64,000 bases of DNA from Hetaerina americana (lineage: Eukaryota > Arthropoda > Insecta > Odonata > Calopterygidae). Under the pieces are notes generated by a model. It was not told where the DNA came from, made no database searches, and saw only the letters and a program-made list of their open reading frames with translations. This document shows, in pieces, positions 33,715 through 43,724 of the stretch. The translations under genes and the position numbers were made by a program. Position 1 is the stretch's first letter, and every line of letters starts with the position of its first letter. The stretch is taken from positions 1,157,001 through 1,221,000 of the forward strand of contig JAKTNV010000008.1 in NCBI GenBank assembly GCA_022747635.1, written 5' to 3'.

Positions 33715-33806
33715 AAATATATTTGTACCTGTTGATGCCGCAGGTCGGTGAAACGCCTTGTACCTTACAATAAAAATCTGTGGAAAAGTACAAAGTCCTT
33801 TTAAAA
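33715..33806 (+). ncRNA. Hammerhead-ribozyme module, right arm of inverted pair
   Basis: On the plus strand: TACCTGTTGATGCCGC, AGGTCGGTGAAACGCC, TTGTACC, then ACAATAAAAAT and CTGTGGAAAAGTACAAAG. It is the inverted partner of the 33523 module with about 110 nt between them. Core A6 is mutated to U (CUGUUGA). Stem II CCG/CGG pairs. The downstream AATAAAAA..TGTGGAAAAGTAC block is shared by all four modules. Confidence 0.68.
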
Positions 33807-34119
33807 TGGATTTGTGATACTCATCGACGGTTGAACATTTAACTCATGACTTCAATCAGCCTTGAAATGAAGTACGCAGTATTTTACTGGAAGGAAAATT
33901 GGGCCTTGAGACAGGTAGATAATATATCCTACATTATTCTCCGCTCTCCTTTGTACATCAAAATGATCTACAACTGGTTGTTTCCTTTTATTACTGGTTC
34001 CTTTGATTGGTTTATTTATTATGTCATTTTGATATGGAGGCTCGTTGAAAAAAGAACTGGTATATCTGTTCGTCTTATCATGTACGTTGAGGGTGAAATA
34101 CGCTCGACATTAGTATCAT
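33807..34119. other. No supported host gene
   Basis: A 180-codon open frame (33846-34388) starts here with hydrophobic residues, but its second half is an out-of-phase reading of LINE-A coding sequence, so I do not accept it as a gene. Confidence 0.45.
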
Positions 34120-34275
34120 TTGTACTCTTGTGTTGCGTGGAGAGCGATCTTCGAGATGTGGGCGTGGAGAATGATGAAAAGAGTGAAATGGGCCGAACGG
34201 TAGAGGAGCAAACAAGAGATAGGCGTGGGGAGGAAGGAGAACGGACTGCTGTGAGAAATTCTAAGCAGGTAAGGG
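34120..34275 (+). pseudogene. LINE-A C-terminal fragment
   Basis: In the phase shifted from the long open frame one reads AIFEMWAWRMMKRVKWAER, equivalent to EMWVWRRMEKVKWTEKET in the LINE-A copy at 36739-37098. Later parts are too decayed to follow. Confidence 0.7.
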
Positions 34276-34664
34276 AAATGGATACAAGAAAAGATGTAGA
34301 GAGTGGTAATGATACGTTGGAAACTGCGACAGAGAGAGAGAGAGAGAGCAAGAAAGAGGAAAAAGAATGTGACTGTTGGACAATATGAAGGGAAGCAATC
34401 AGCAGAAAATACTGCAGAAGGTAATGTAACTGTAGTTCATGGCTTTAGAGTACTTAGCGTCCTATTAACGGCTTAAGAACTGTATCAGAAATTGTATTGA
34501 GGCATGGCAAGTATAAAAACGGTTTATCCTTATACATAGTATTTGAGTATTCAGTACCTAGTTCGACGTAATAGTTAGTAGAAATTGTACGAAGAGGCAA
34601 CCGACAGCTGAGGCCATTTGAACCATTAGAAAAGATAACGTAGGTGTTTAATGGTTGGATTTCC

Positions 34665-34905
34665 AGGGGATAGAGGAAGAAGGGCGGAGAGAAGTCTTGC
34701 GCCGGCTTTACCTTACTCTCGACGAAAGACGACAAGGGGTGCGTAAGTTAACGTCCCATCCGACGGACGGTGGACTTCAATTTGTATTGCTTTCCACGAA
34801 GTGCCGCAAGTAGGGTTCGGGACAACCCTGAGAAATGCTGCCACCGTAGAGATTCGCACCCGGGCCATCGGGGTGGGAAGCAAGCATGCTAGATACTGAG
34901 TCTGG
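34665..34905 (-). repeat. SINE-2 copy
   Basis: Minus strand: CACCCCGATGGCCCGGGTGCG (head), CACTTCGTGGAAAGC, CCGTCCGTCGGATGGGACG and CTTTCGTCGAGAGTAAGG, in the SINE-2 order. The B box is degraded. Confidence 0.7.
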
Positions 34906-35039
34906 AGGCTTGAGTCTTGCCCACTCTGTCGCCGCCACCGGCATTCGTACCGGTCAGGGGCGAGTGAGTGCACTCGTTACCGCACAAACCCGATCAGTCA
35001 GAGTAGCAGCGCTTCGTCACTGGATCCACCAGCAGCCTA

Positions 35040-35450
35040 GGGATGCTGGGTACTCTTTCTGCGGAACCACAGCACTATGCAGAGAGACATGAACGTCGTG
35101 CGGGCGAGATTCAAGTCATGTCGGGCACGAATGCCGCCGGCGACCAAAGACATGACCGTGGCGGACAACCCTGGGCTCCCACTGCGTCCGTCTTCTCCGC
35201 CGAGGGCCGCCGGGGGTCGACCGGGGAAAGGGGGAGAGAGATGAGGGAGAGAGAGAGGGGGGCTCGTGGGGCGCGCAAATGCCGCGCCTTCCCCGAAGAC
35301 GGGGAAACTTTGATAAAGGCGCTCGCCGCAGCGCGTCGCATTCCTCTCCTGCCCTCGGAGGCAGAAGACACGAGGGAATCGATAGCAGCTGAGAGCGCAC
35401 TGGAGAGTGTCAGTGGGTGGGGTGGTGGGAGGGGGAGGGGGCGTATGGAG
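35040..35450. other. GC- and CpG-rich block, possible CpG island
   Basis: The block is clearly bounded, with many CpG and a purine-rich GAGAGAG run near 35235. Both strands are open over long distances (plus 136 codons, minus 159 codons), as expected from composition. I recognise no domain. It is the strongest promoter candidate in the window by composition, but no exon is attached. Confidence 0.4.
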
Positions 35451-36628
35451 TAGACGGACCGAAAGAAGCGATGAATCACAAAACATTTCGTCACGGTAGA
35501 GCAGGTTAGCGGTCAAATGAATCTAAGTTATCGATTATCCTGTAGCGATATATCGGAACACGGCCCTCGTAGAAATGATTAATGTCATCGATAACATTTC
35601 GGATCGGAAGAAGCACTCTTATAAAACAGGTTCAAACCAAAATAGTAAAACACCCAAAAAATATTTGCCTCCGCGTATGCATTTATATTTGGTAAGAATA
35701 AAAGATTTCAATAGCAATTAAAATGCCTAACACACCTACGAACTCCATCGTCGGAATGATGAACCATTACGAAGAATAATAATGCATAATAATGACTTAT
35801 AAAGATTAAAAAATACATAAACTGCATTTAATTATTAAATTAGGCGTAGCATAGCGGTGCATACACATCGCTAAAATCAGTGGACTGTGCAGCGATGGCG
35901 AAGAGCGTCGCGTCGCCTAGAAGGACCTGTGGAAGAGGCCTGTGCATTCCAAGAAGGTGGTTTTGTCAGGTTTATTTTCCCAAGCGCATTTCAATTAAAA
36001 ATCAATAATAAAAATAATAATTCGGCTTTATTCGGGCGAAATTTAGACTGTGATAGTCCCTTCTTCTATCGAAACCATTAGCTCAATAGAAGTAGCACCG
36101 CAGGCAAATCCGCCATGCGTGCTATTTAATTGCTTTGACCATTGCTTTTAGTTATTTAACTAACTTTATCGTCGATTTTAATGAAAAAGGATTTAATGCC
36201 TCAGCATCGATTCAAATATAGAAACTAAATCATCAATATCACCGGTAGCACAGATGTATTCGATATGATTTATTAAATTATTGATATGTTTTTGTATCGA
36301 TTAAGGTAGATTATCCAGAAGTCGACCGAGCCGTGGGTATAGGGGCCACGGCAGCCACGAGAGCCACACCGGCGGGTGTTCGGGGAAATTGGAAACGCAG
36401 AGAAAAGACGCCCTCGGGCGGCCGATTAAAAATATCGGGCATCGACGTATCTCCGAGGGACGATTAACTTTCCGGGACGAGAATGTTTCCACGCCTGGAA
36501 AAAGGTCGGCGGGGTTGTTAAGTCAAAGGAATTGTGGGAGCAGGGACACCGGGATTTAACGAACGATCCTATTAGATTACAGATTAAATCTATTGCTCTA
36601 ATTGGAAGGAGGTCTCTTTAGCAGTGAT
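35451..36628. other. No supported gene
   Basis: AT-rich sequence with a GC-richer patch at 36320-36470. No family match. The target duplication TTAGCAGTGAT of the following LINE-A lies at 36618-36628. Confidence 0.35.
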
Positions 36629-36738
36629 TATTATTATTATTAGGTAATCTACCGGTTTAAGTAGGATTTTGGATGGACAAAGTCACTAAATAAAACATTT
36701 TGTGACTCCTAACAAAACACAAAATCCAGCATCCTACT

Positions 36739-37098
36739 CTATATCAGGTCCCTCTTCATCCCCGAGTACTTTCTTCCTCCCTTCATCCCGTCCACGATCC
36801 CTATCCTGTTCCTTCCCTTTCCTCGTTTGCCTATAGTTCTGCCCTCTATTACAGTCTTCAACATCCCACTGCCGGCCGATACCCCCTTCATCCACTTTTC
36901 ATGCCTCCATAGGATTTCTCCCAACAAAACCCTCTCTTCACCCACCATACCAAGTAATTCCTCATTTGTTTCCTTCTCTGTCCATTTCACCTTCTCCATT
37001 CTTCTCCACACCCACATTTCAGAAGCCTCCAGTCTACGTCTAACCTCCTGCTTCAATGACCACGTTTCCGCGCCGTACATAGCTACGCTCCATATCAA
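36739..37098 (-). pseudogene. LINE-A C-terminal segment
   Basis: 119 codons: MYGAETWSLKQEVRRRLEAS, EMWVWRRMEKVKWTEKETNE and a basic tail RTIGKRGKGRNRIG. This is the region after the RT thumb found in many EN-RT elements and of unknown role. It is open in this copy. Just upstream a deletion has removed the equivalent of EQFTYLGSVL. Confidence 0.85.
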
Positions 37099-37230
37099 AG
37101 TTTTTACGAGTCTTTTCTTAATATCCTAACTCAACGTCCTTCTCATCAACTCCCTCCTCCTTGTAAAAGCCTATTTGCCTAGGACAATTCTTCTCCTTAC
37201 GTCCCTACTACCTATTTTAATGTTTAGCTT

Positions 37231-37323
37231 TGCGTTTAAATGAAAATACTTTTTAAATTCCACACAATTTTTATTCGTACTACCGGTTTCAACGCTTCGG
37301 CGTCATCATCAGGTACCTAAATC
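37231..37323 (-). mobile_element. 93-bp hammerhead insertion with 9-bp target duplication
   Basis: The insert is flanked by GTTTAGCTT at 37222-37230 and 37324-37332 and interrupts LINE-A coding sequence that is continuous in the copy at 9794. It consists of little more than a hammerhead ribozyme and about 45 nt downstream (GAATAAAAATTGTGTGG, then an AT-rich tail). Confidence 0.9.
37277..37316 (-). ncRNA. Minimal type I hammerhead ribozyme, intact core
   Basis: On the minus strand: GUAC (stem I), CUGAUGA, one extra U, GACGC-CGAA-GCGUU (stem II, 5 bp with one wobble), GAA, ACCGGU (palindromic stem III without loop), A17, then GUAC, which pairs with the first GUAC. Every invariant core base is present. 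Cleavage would fall between 37281 and 37280. A loopless stem III is known from newt-satellite and Penelope-type hammerheads, which work as dimers. Activity is not shown. Confidence 0.85.
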
Positions 37324-37370
37324 GTTTAGCTTAGCCTTTTTTTTCAAGAAAATCGAATAACCTTGGTTTT

Positions 37371-37512
37371 CAATGCAACAATTTCAGAGCGTAAAAATCA
37401 TTCGCCTTGACTGGGAATGATTTTTACGCTCTGAAATTGTTGCATTGAAATGCACATTAGCGGATGACTCCGTTAAAAGTTACTGTTGCGGCATCTCCCG
37501 CAGTTTCTTTGG
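37371..37512. mobile_element. Self-inverted SINE-4 insertion with 12-bp target duplication
   Basis: Flanked by AACCTTGGTTTT at 37359-37370 and 37513-37524 inside LINE-A coding sequence. Its first half is an exact inverted copy of part of its second half: arms 37369-37403 and 37415-37449 pair perfectly over 35 bp around an 11-nt loop. The rest (TAGCGGATGACTCCG, GCGGCATCTCCCGC) matches the SINE-4 body at 18330-18505. The head is truncated near the B box. Confidence 0.9.
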
Positions 37513-38310
37513 AACCTTGGTTTTATTAATATTGATTCTATTCCCATACCTGTCGCACTGAATTTCCAATTCACTCAGCAATGCTTGCAGCCCCTTGGCT
37601 GACTGACAAACTAAAGCTTGGTCATCAGCGAACCTAACTGATTTTACGAATTCCTCGCCCACTTTCATTCCTACCTCCAGTTCTTCCCATGCCTCTTTGA
37701 TCATTTCCTCTGCATACAGGTTGAACAGCAAAGGTGATAATGGACAACCCTACCCTACACCCCTTCTTAACACTGCCCATCCGGACTCCTCGTTCCCTAC
37801 TCGCACTTGAGCAGTCTGAGATATGTACAGGTTGCGGATTAGCCTCCTTTCCCTCCAATCTATTCCTATTTTATGCAATATACTCATTAGTATTTCCGAA
37901 TTCACTCTATCAAACGCTTTTTCGAAATCTACGAAACAGGAAAATACCTCCTGGTTGTGTTCTATATTCCCCTTGATTAATCATCTCATTACTGCAATGG
38001 CATCACGCGTACCTCTCCCCTTCCTAAACCCAAACTGATCATCCCCTAAGTAATCATTTTCCCTACTCTCTATCCTTTTGTTTATGATCCTGAGAACAAC
38101 TTTAGCTGCGTGGGATATCAAACTTATTGTACAGCAGTCCTCACATGATGTAGCCTTTACCTTTTTCGTAATAGGAACTGAAACTGATCTCACAAAGTCT
38201 TCCGGCCAGATTCCTTCCTCATTAATACTACGAATCAGCCCATATAGCCTATTCTTCCCAAATTTTCCTAAAAATTTTAATAGTTCAGCGGGAATGTTAT
38301 CCACCCCCAC
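37480..38310 (-). pseudogene. LINE-A reverse transcriptase
   Basis: Pieces in order: VDNIPAELLKFLGK, WPEDFVRSVSVPI, QFGFRKGRGTRDAI, then after stops CFVDFEKAFDRVN, CPLSPLLFNLYAEEM and SVRFADDQALVCQSAKG with the catalytic FADD box. Stops and shifts near 37980, 37850 and 37750 break the frame. The catalytic Asp pair is preserved, unlike in the 9794 copy. Confidence 0.88.
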
Positions 38311-38499
38311 GGCCTTATTTAGTTTTATCTCCCTTAATGCCCTTCCTATCTCATCGTAGAGTATGCCTGGACCTAAGCTATCTTCCTCTACATCTTGTTC
38401 CTTTTCTATGTTAACTTTATTGGTCTAAGTTCCTTACTATACAGTTCTTCTACATATTCCTTCCAACTCTTTTGGATCTTTCCTATGTCAACTACAGTA

Positions 38500-39132
38500 T
38501 TACCTTACCCGCCTATCTCTAACTGCTACCATCGACCTTCCTTTTTTACTTCCCGATAAAGATTTAACTTTGCTGTACCGCGTACCAATTTCACCCTTCC
38601 TCTGAAACCTTTCCATAGCCTCACAATGGGTCTTCCACCATCCTTCTTTTGCTATATTTGTTGCCCGCCTCAATTTATTGTTTAACTCTTTGTAATTCAT
38701 TTTGTCTAACTCTGTATTTACATTTTTCCATTTTCTCCTCTCATCCATCTTTGTAATCATCTCATCCGTGATACATGGTTTCCTAGTCCTTTTAGCGTTA
38801 ACGGTTCCAATAGTGTCTTTTGCGGCTTTAGACAACCCTTCCTTCATCATTTCCCATTTTTCTTCGATAGTACTTAGCTCTTTACCATCCTCCATGATTT
38901 CCTCTACCGCCTGTTTGTACTCCTTCCTTTTCAAACCATGTAATGCTTCTACACTCCATTTTCTAACCCGCCGCCCCTGCCTTATCTTTTTGAAACGGAC
39001 GCTACATTTCATAACTATCAAATGTTTCACTGAGGGAACACACGCGATCTTGTCCTCAAACTGTTCGTATATCCTATCGACCTCTTCTTCTGTATGGTTT
39101 CTCGGTGGTATGTGTACCTGAATAATAACCAC
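38500..39132 (-). pseudogene. LINE-A endonuclease-RT linker with deleted endonuclease core
   Basis: 210 open codons: VHIPPRNHTEEEVDRIYEQF, then KHLIVM joined directly to KCSVRFKKIRQGRR, followed by a long charged linker (DEMITKMDERRKWKNVN). In APE-type endonucleases KHLIVM is followed by GDFN and much later by SDHNLVVM. The join shows an internal deletion between the two similar IVM motifs near 39008, removing the GDFN and SDH catalytic motifs. The endonuclease is therefore dead though the frame is open. Confidence 0.85.
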
Positions 39133-39166
39133 TACCCGTTACCTGCTCTACGTTGACTACGCTTCT

Positions 39167-39562
39167 TCATACCTCTTCATTTAATACTATGGCAACCCGC
39201 CGTTGGCTTTCGTCCCCGCCGCTGTATATTATTCTATACTTATCACTCCAGTAATCCCCGCTATCTTTCCATCTCACCTCGCATAGATTTAAAATATCTA
39301 TATTTGCCCTCTCCATCTCTCTCTTAACATTCCCTAATTTCCCTGCCCTCATCATTGTCCTAACATTCCACGTTCCTATTCTAACTAATTTGGCCTTCTT
39401 CTCCTTCGTCTTCTGTCCTCCTGCTGCTGGTTTTCCCTTGCAAGGGTTTCGTGGGATGACGACCGCGGAAGCCTTGCCTCCCCCGCTGCCGGGCACGACA
39501 CACGGCCGATTGGGCCGAGCCCCGTAGTTGCCAGGACTCAAAATCTCTGTATTGTTCATCAT
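39167..39562 (-). pseudogene. LINE-A APE-type endonuclease, N-terminal part
   Basis: After a low-complexity leader the frame reads LVRIGTWNVRTMMRAGKLG, ERANIDILNLCEVRW and YRIIYSGGDESQRRVAIVLN. WNVRT and the E of CEVRW are the Asn and Glu catalytic motifs of the APE/exonuclease-III fold. The frame stops at 39167 and resumes in the next piece. Confidence 0.9.
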
Positions 39563-39856
39563 TTGAATCTTGGGAATGATAATTGAGGTGGTTTCCCGTT
39601 GCCTTCCTCAATAGTGTTTTTAACGTAACACTATCACTTACTGGCCGTCCCACTGGGGCCAGACGCCATTACAGCCTCCTCACTGACGAACAGACGTCTA
39701 CCTTTCGTTTGGCTCCTAATCTTCGACCTATCTGGCATGGGTTACCCTACCAGGAGCAATTATTATCACTACCGCCAGCACAGCTCTAGGGGTCATCGGA
39801 ACTCACAAGCCCTTCCACCACGTCAAGGTTGTAGTCCGGGGAGGGTTAGCAGTGAT

Positions 39857-40090
39857 GTTGAAATATATTATTACCGCCATCGCACTACGGTAGACGAGAT
39901 CTCGTCAATAACACTAGAGAGATTAACTGTAGAGCGAATAGATTTAGAGATCTCATTTTACGACAAGGGATCACAATAATATTGTCCGACCACGGTAGGG
40001 TCATGTTCGGGTAAAATTAGTCTGGTGTGTATTCAGCCCCTGCCATACACCCTAGCGGTGGCTTGCGGGGTGTATATAAATAAATAAAAA
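39857..40090 (+). repeat. Short retroelement with LINE-B-like 3' end
   Basis: AGAGCGAATAGATTTAGAG, GACAAGGGATCACAATAAT, CCACGGTAGGGTCATGTTCG and TCTGGTGTGTATTCAGCC lead to CCCCTGCCATACACCC, GTGGCTTGCGGGG and a TAAA-type tail. The same order is found reversed at 45655-45860 and, in part, at 45107-45193. The last 50 nt resemble LINE-B ends, so it may be a SINE or deleted LINE using LINE-B machinery. Confidence 0.65.
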
Positions 40091-42140
40091 TAAACAAACA
40101 AATCATCTCCATGCCTATTTGTTACGGAAGCTGGAGATTCGAAATCCATTTACTCCAAATCGATATGGATGATTGGAAATTCGCGTCCATATGTACCTGA
40201 GATGACTATGAGTATCAATAGCTTGTGACTAGGGGCGTCACACCACCACCACTTCCACTAGCAATTGCTCTATGTTCCTTATTGCTAGGGTCTCGAATTG
40301 TGTGATGGAAAAATCATTCCCTCTGTATCGATCGGTTCGGCGGTGAATTTCCGTCGAATTCTCTCCTTGGCCTCGCCCACCAATGTAACGAGGCTAAAAA
40401 GATAGAGTGACCCCTCCCTCCCCCCTCTGGCCCCGGAAGCACTCGATGAAGAGAGAGGCAGTGTCTCCGGTAGCCTACAGGGAACAAGTAGACTCAATCA
40501 GAACCGAAATGTCTACGTCTACGCCTGCCATCTACTTCATAGAGAATTACTCCAACCTAAAAATGGTGGTTCGACTTTAGAGTCGAGACGTTGTTGCTGA
40601 CAGGCGCTATTACCACCCGGTGGTAAAAGGGATAAGCTCTTCATGCTTAACAATATGTGCTTTTCAACAACGTTCGATTGCGATTGTTCGCACGAGGATT
40701 CCGAAACCTTTCGAGACTGTTTCACGATTTCGTCCGACAGACACGAAAGAGCAAGTGAGACAGAATCAAAGCTTTTCACTTTTACATCTTCACTGCAACA
40801 TTCGAAATTTAATATTTCTTCAAGAAAACTTACCGCTCGAATGTAATAGCCTACGTACTTAACTATCATCCAAGAACTAATCCGCCTTCCTAAGCCCCGG
40901 AGATATAAATCGTTCTATAAGGAAGTTTCAAAATGCAAAACCGAGGACAAAACCGTCAGACTACTCAATGACAAGTTCCACAGTGCTAACCCTATTGAAA
41001 CCTGGAAGGCAAGGAAGGTATGGAGGGCAGGAAAAAAGAATAGAAAGATTCCACTATTCTCCAATTACCATTGCAAAATAATCAACTTGAGATGTGGGAT
41101 GTAACCACGTAAAAATGTCTCTCCAATAATTCACTGCCTCTCAAGATAACTCTCTACCGTAAACCGATGACAGGCTAAAGCAACCTGCGATGCCTTATTG
41201 CAATGAGAGACCTCCTAGTAGATAAAAGCGGTTAGGATTATTTTTTTTCATTTCAAACAACAACGCGTCATTGCCAATGGCGTTCAGTGATTTGTGGACA
41301 AAGGGCGCGCGGAAGCACAGGACTTCATTCCGTATCTATGTGGCATCATATTTCATTGTGCAAATGTGAGTTAAATGTGAATTTTGAAATGCGACACCTT
41401 TAAATTACTTCGTGAAGCAGATTCAATGAAAACCAAACCACGATGGAAATTAAATACCCGGACGTCCAGATGCTTACGGGCATTACAGCCGTATAGCTTT
41501 GAAAATACAGGCGTGCGATTTAATTTTTACTGATGGTTTGCGGCGTAACTTTATGGATTCGATCCATATTGGACATGAAAATAACGTCGAAACCCGGGTC
41601 ATATCGTAATAAATTTTCTGTGGAATCACAAATTCACCATTTTTTCATATCCACAATGCGATTTGAAAACATTTAGTTGCGCGCCCATTTGCAACGACAA
41701 ATCGAATCATGATCAAATCGAGACATAGGAATAACGATGATCATATCCACGATGAAAGTAAAAGTGTGCGGAAGGTGTCGCCCCGCGTGTTTTCTCTCGG
41801 TTTCACCTCCGCAAATGTATCATTTTTAAAGTTAAGCTATCCGCAAAGCATTCAACAAAAATCCACGGAAGGATACAATACCTTAAATGGCTCGCCAATG
41901 CTCTTACAATCCGAATGCACATCCTCACATTAAACACACAAAAACATCTTCTGCATAGAACAGGGAACAAGGGAGCCGAAGATACTAAACAGGTGGCGAA
42001 TCTGCGGAATATTTTCTCAATTCCTTCAATGACTTGTTTTTTAATATTGCGAACCACACACTGGCCTCATTACCGATCAGCATTATGGAGAAGTAAAAGC
42101 CTTATTACGAGATGCACATAAATCGCCCCAACTTACCACA
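40091..42140. other. No confident gene; ambiguous reading frames at 40537-40869
   Basis: On the minus strand 40537-40869 is open for 110 codons (ILNFECCSEDVKVKSFDSVS), with a strong donor-like GCG/GTAAGT at about 40833. The plus strand is open over the same bases in two frames. I recognise no domain and cannot choose. The rest is AT-rich with nothing recognisable. Confidence 0.3.
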
Positions 42141-42222
42141 GCTGTGGTGTCCGAGTGGTTAAGGAGTTGGACTCGAAATCCAATGGGCTATGCCCGCGCA
42201 GGTTCGAATCCTGTCCGCAGCG
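42141..42222 (+). tRNA. tRNA-Ser (anticodon CGA)
   Basis: The 82-nt gene folds as a class II tRNA. The acceptor stem GCTGTGG pairs with CCGCAGC with one G-U, followed by discriminator G typical of serine. The anticodon stem TTGGA/TCCAA encloses CTCGAAA, giving anticodon CGA for UCG codons. A long variable arm (TGGGCTATGCCCG) and the T arm GCAGG-TTCGAAT-CCTGT follow. Internal A and B boxes are intact, and a run of seven T at 42226-42232 is the RNA polymerase III terminator. No intron. It appears functional. Confidence 0.96.
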
Positions 42223-43405
42223 ATTGTTTTTTTAAAAATGTTCCGAATGGATTTCTCGGGATGTCGATTAAGTAATTCACATGAATTTTCTCAAAACCAT
42301 TTGCGCTTTTTTTTAAAAAAAAAGATAAGCCTGTGATAAAAATAAAACGGCAATTTGTCGATTAAAGCGGCTATCGTGTCTCTGGCGGTACGCAGTCACA
42401 CTAACTTTGTTTAGAGTGACTACGAAATATTATATTTAGAAACACGTGTACATGTACATACCTATCTGGAATGCCCATCGAAGTTCAATTGGATACATCA
42501 TAATGAGATCAATTATCATGATTAGAAAATTGACGAAGTTCGCGTAACTACGATTTATTCTTGGAATAAAGATTGATACTCACGTATTAGAACAAAAATG
42601 TTAATTTTTCATCGTCAAATGTCTTTCGATAAAAAGTTTAAAAATATATATATTTCAAATTATTCGCCTCCCTTTAGACGTGCATAGGCATGGTGGCTTC
42701 GACACATAGTTTACTTCGAGTACTCTCTCGAACTAGCATACATATTTTTAGATACCGTTTAAGTGCTATTTCACCAGTTTAACAGCTGATAGTGAATTTT
42801 CTTCGTAACTGTTTCACATCCTCTTTTATATTATTTATAAAGAAATGGGTGCCAACATTTTCTCATACATGCACCTTTTCCATGCACGAGCATTACTCTT
42901 TCAGCCTAATTTCAAGCATCCAAATGCTTTCTTGTCATATCACTTAACTCACGAATGATTCCAACCGCTAAGGTCACTCGGGGCGGAGGTGCCACGTCAC
43001 CATCCTCCGTCTACCGAAAGGTCGCACATTCCATTCCCGCATAGGTCGCCATAACCCCCTCTAGTAAGTGCCTAGGCTTTCGTGATTATCACCATCGTTT
43101 ATAATATCTGTCCCATGTCTATTAGTCCCGTCCGCCGTAAAAAACAAAGGCACCACCGAGACACACCCTCTTTCCCATCTTCTGAAGCATCTTTTTAATC
43201 CATGGATTCGCTATCAATTCAGACATCTCCCTTCCTCTTCATTTCACATATCAATGGTTTTATTTCGTTCATCGAGTAACTTTTATTTTTTCATTTGAAA
43301 CATTTTTCAAATCCAATGCCTATCGACCTCACTCTCGTTCTTCCTTAGCCTATGACGGCGTTCATTGTCTTAACCCTCGCTACCGAAGTAAACAAACTTT
43401 TGACA
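42223..43405. other. AT-rich sequence, no supported gene
   Basis: I see no frame or repeat end. GGTCGCACATTCCATTCCCGC near 43020 is faintly tRNA-like but lacks a matching A box. Confidence 0.3.
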
Positions 43406-43409
43406 TTAA

Positions 43410-43668
43410 CCCTGGAACGGTAAAGCTATTTTTTTCACCCTATTCTGGATACGTGAGGAGACAACTTTCAAAATTTCGTCTCTCACACCAATTGTGACTA
43501 TGAGAGTCCTATTGTGGGCTCATTTTTTCTGTTTTTTAATATAGCATCACATTGATAGACGTGAATTATGGCAAAGGTCCCGAGTCGCGAACGTAAGCCT
43601 GTTTCGTTTGGCTCGAGATTTCAACCCGCTTTGGGGTGATATTTCGTCCCGGTTACCGTTATTAAGGG
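43410..43668. mobile_element. piggyBac-type MITE (TTAA target)
   Basis: This 259-bp element lies between TTAA at 43406-43409 and TTAA at 43669-43672. Its ends are CCCTGGAACGGTAA on the left and, reversed, CCCTTAATAACGGTAACC on the right. TTAA duplication plus CCC-starting inverted repeats are the piggyBac hallmark. It is too short for a transposase and contains none. A second TTAACCCT occurs 35 bp upstream (43370), perhaps a relic of another end. Confidence 0.75.
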
Positions 43669-43724
43669 TTAATTGTTTTACGCATTAGTACTTGAAACTC
43701 GAACGTAGGTGGTGATTGTACACT

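Larger units (their letters stand above)
36629..39845 (-). mobile_element. Near full-length LINE-A with 11-bp target duplication
   Basis: The copy is flanked by TTAGCAGTGAT at 36618-36628 and 39846-39856. The 3' end carries a (TAA)n tail (36629-36640), and the 5' UTR lies at about 39570-39845. Coding order on the minus strand is endonuclease N-terminus, linker, reverse transcriptase, C-terminal segment. It is interrupted by stops, deletions and two later insertions (37231-37323 and 37371-37512). The (TAA)n tail, the EN-RT layout and the 5' UTR fit RTE/BovB-like elements; the clade is tentative. Confidence 0.93.

Noticed and set aside
33846..34388. 180-codon open frame with hydrophobic start and charged end
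   Set aside because: Its second half is LINE-A C-terminal coding sequence read out of phase (EMWAWRMMKRVKW appears in the neighbouring frame). The open frame is coincidental.
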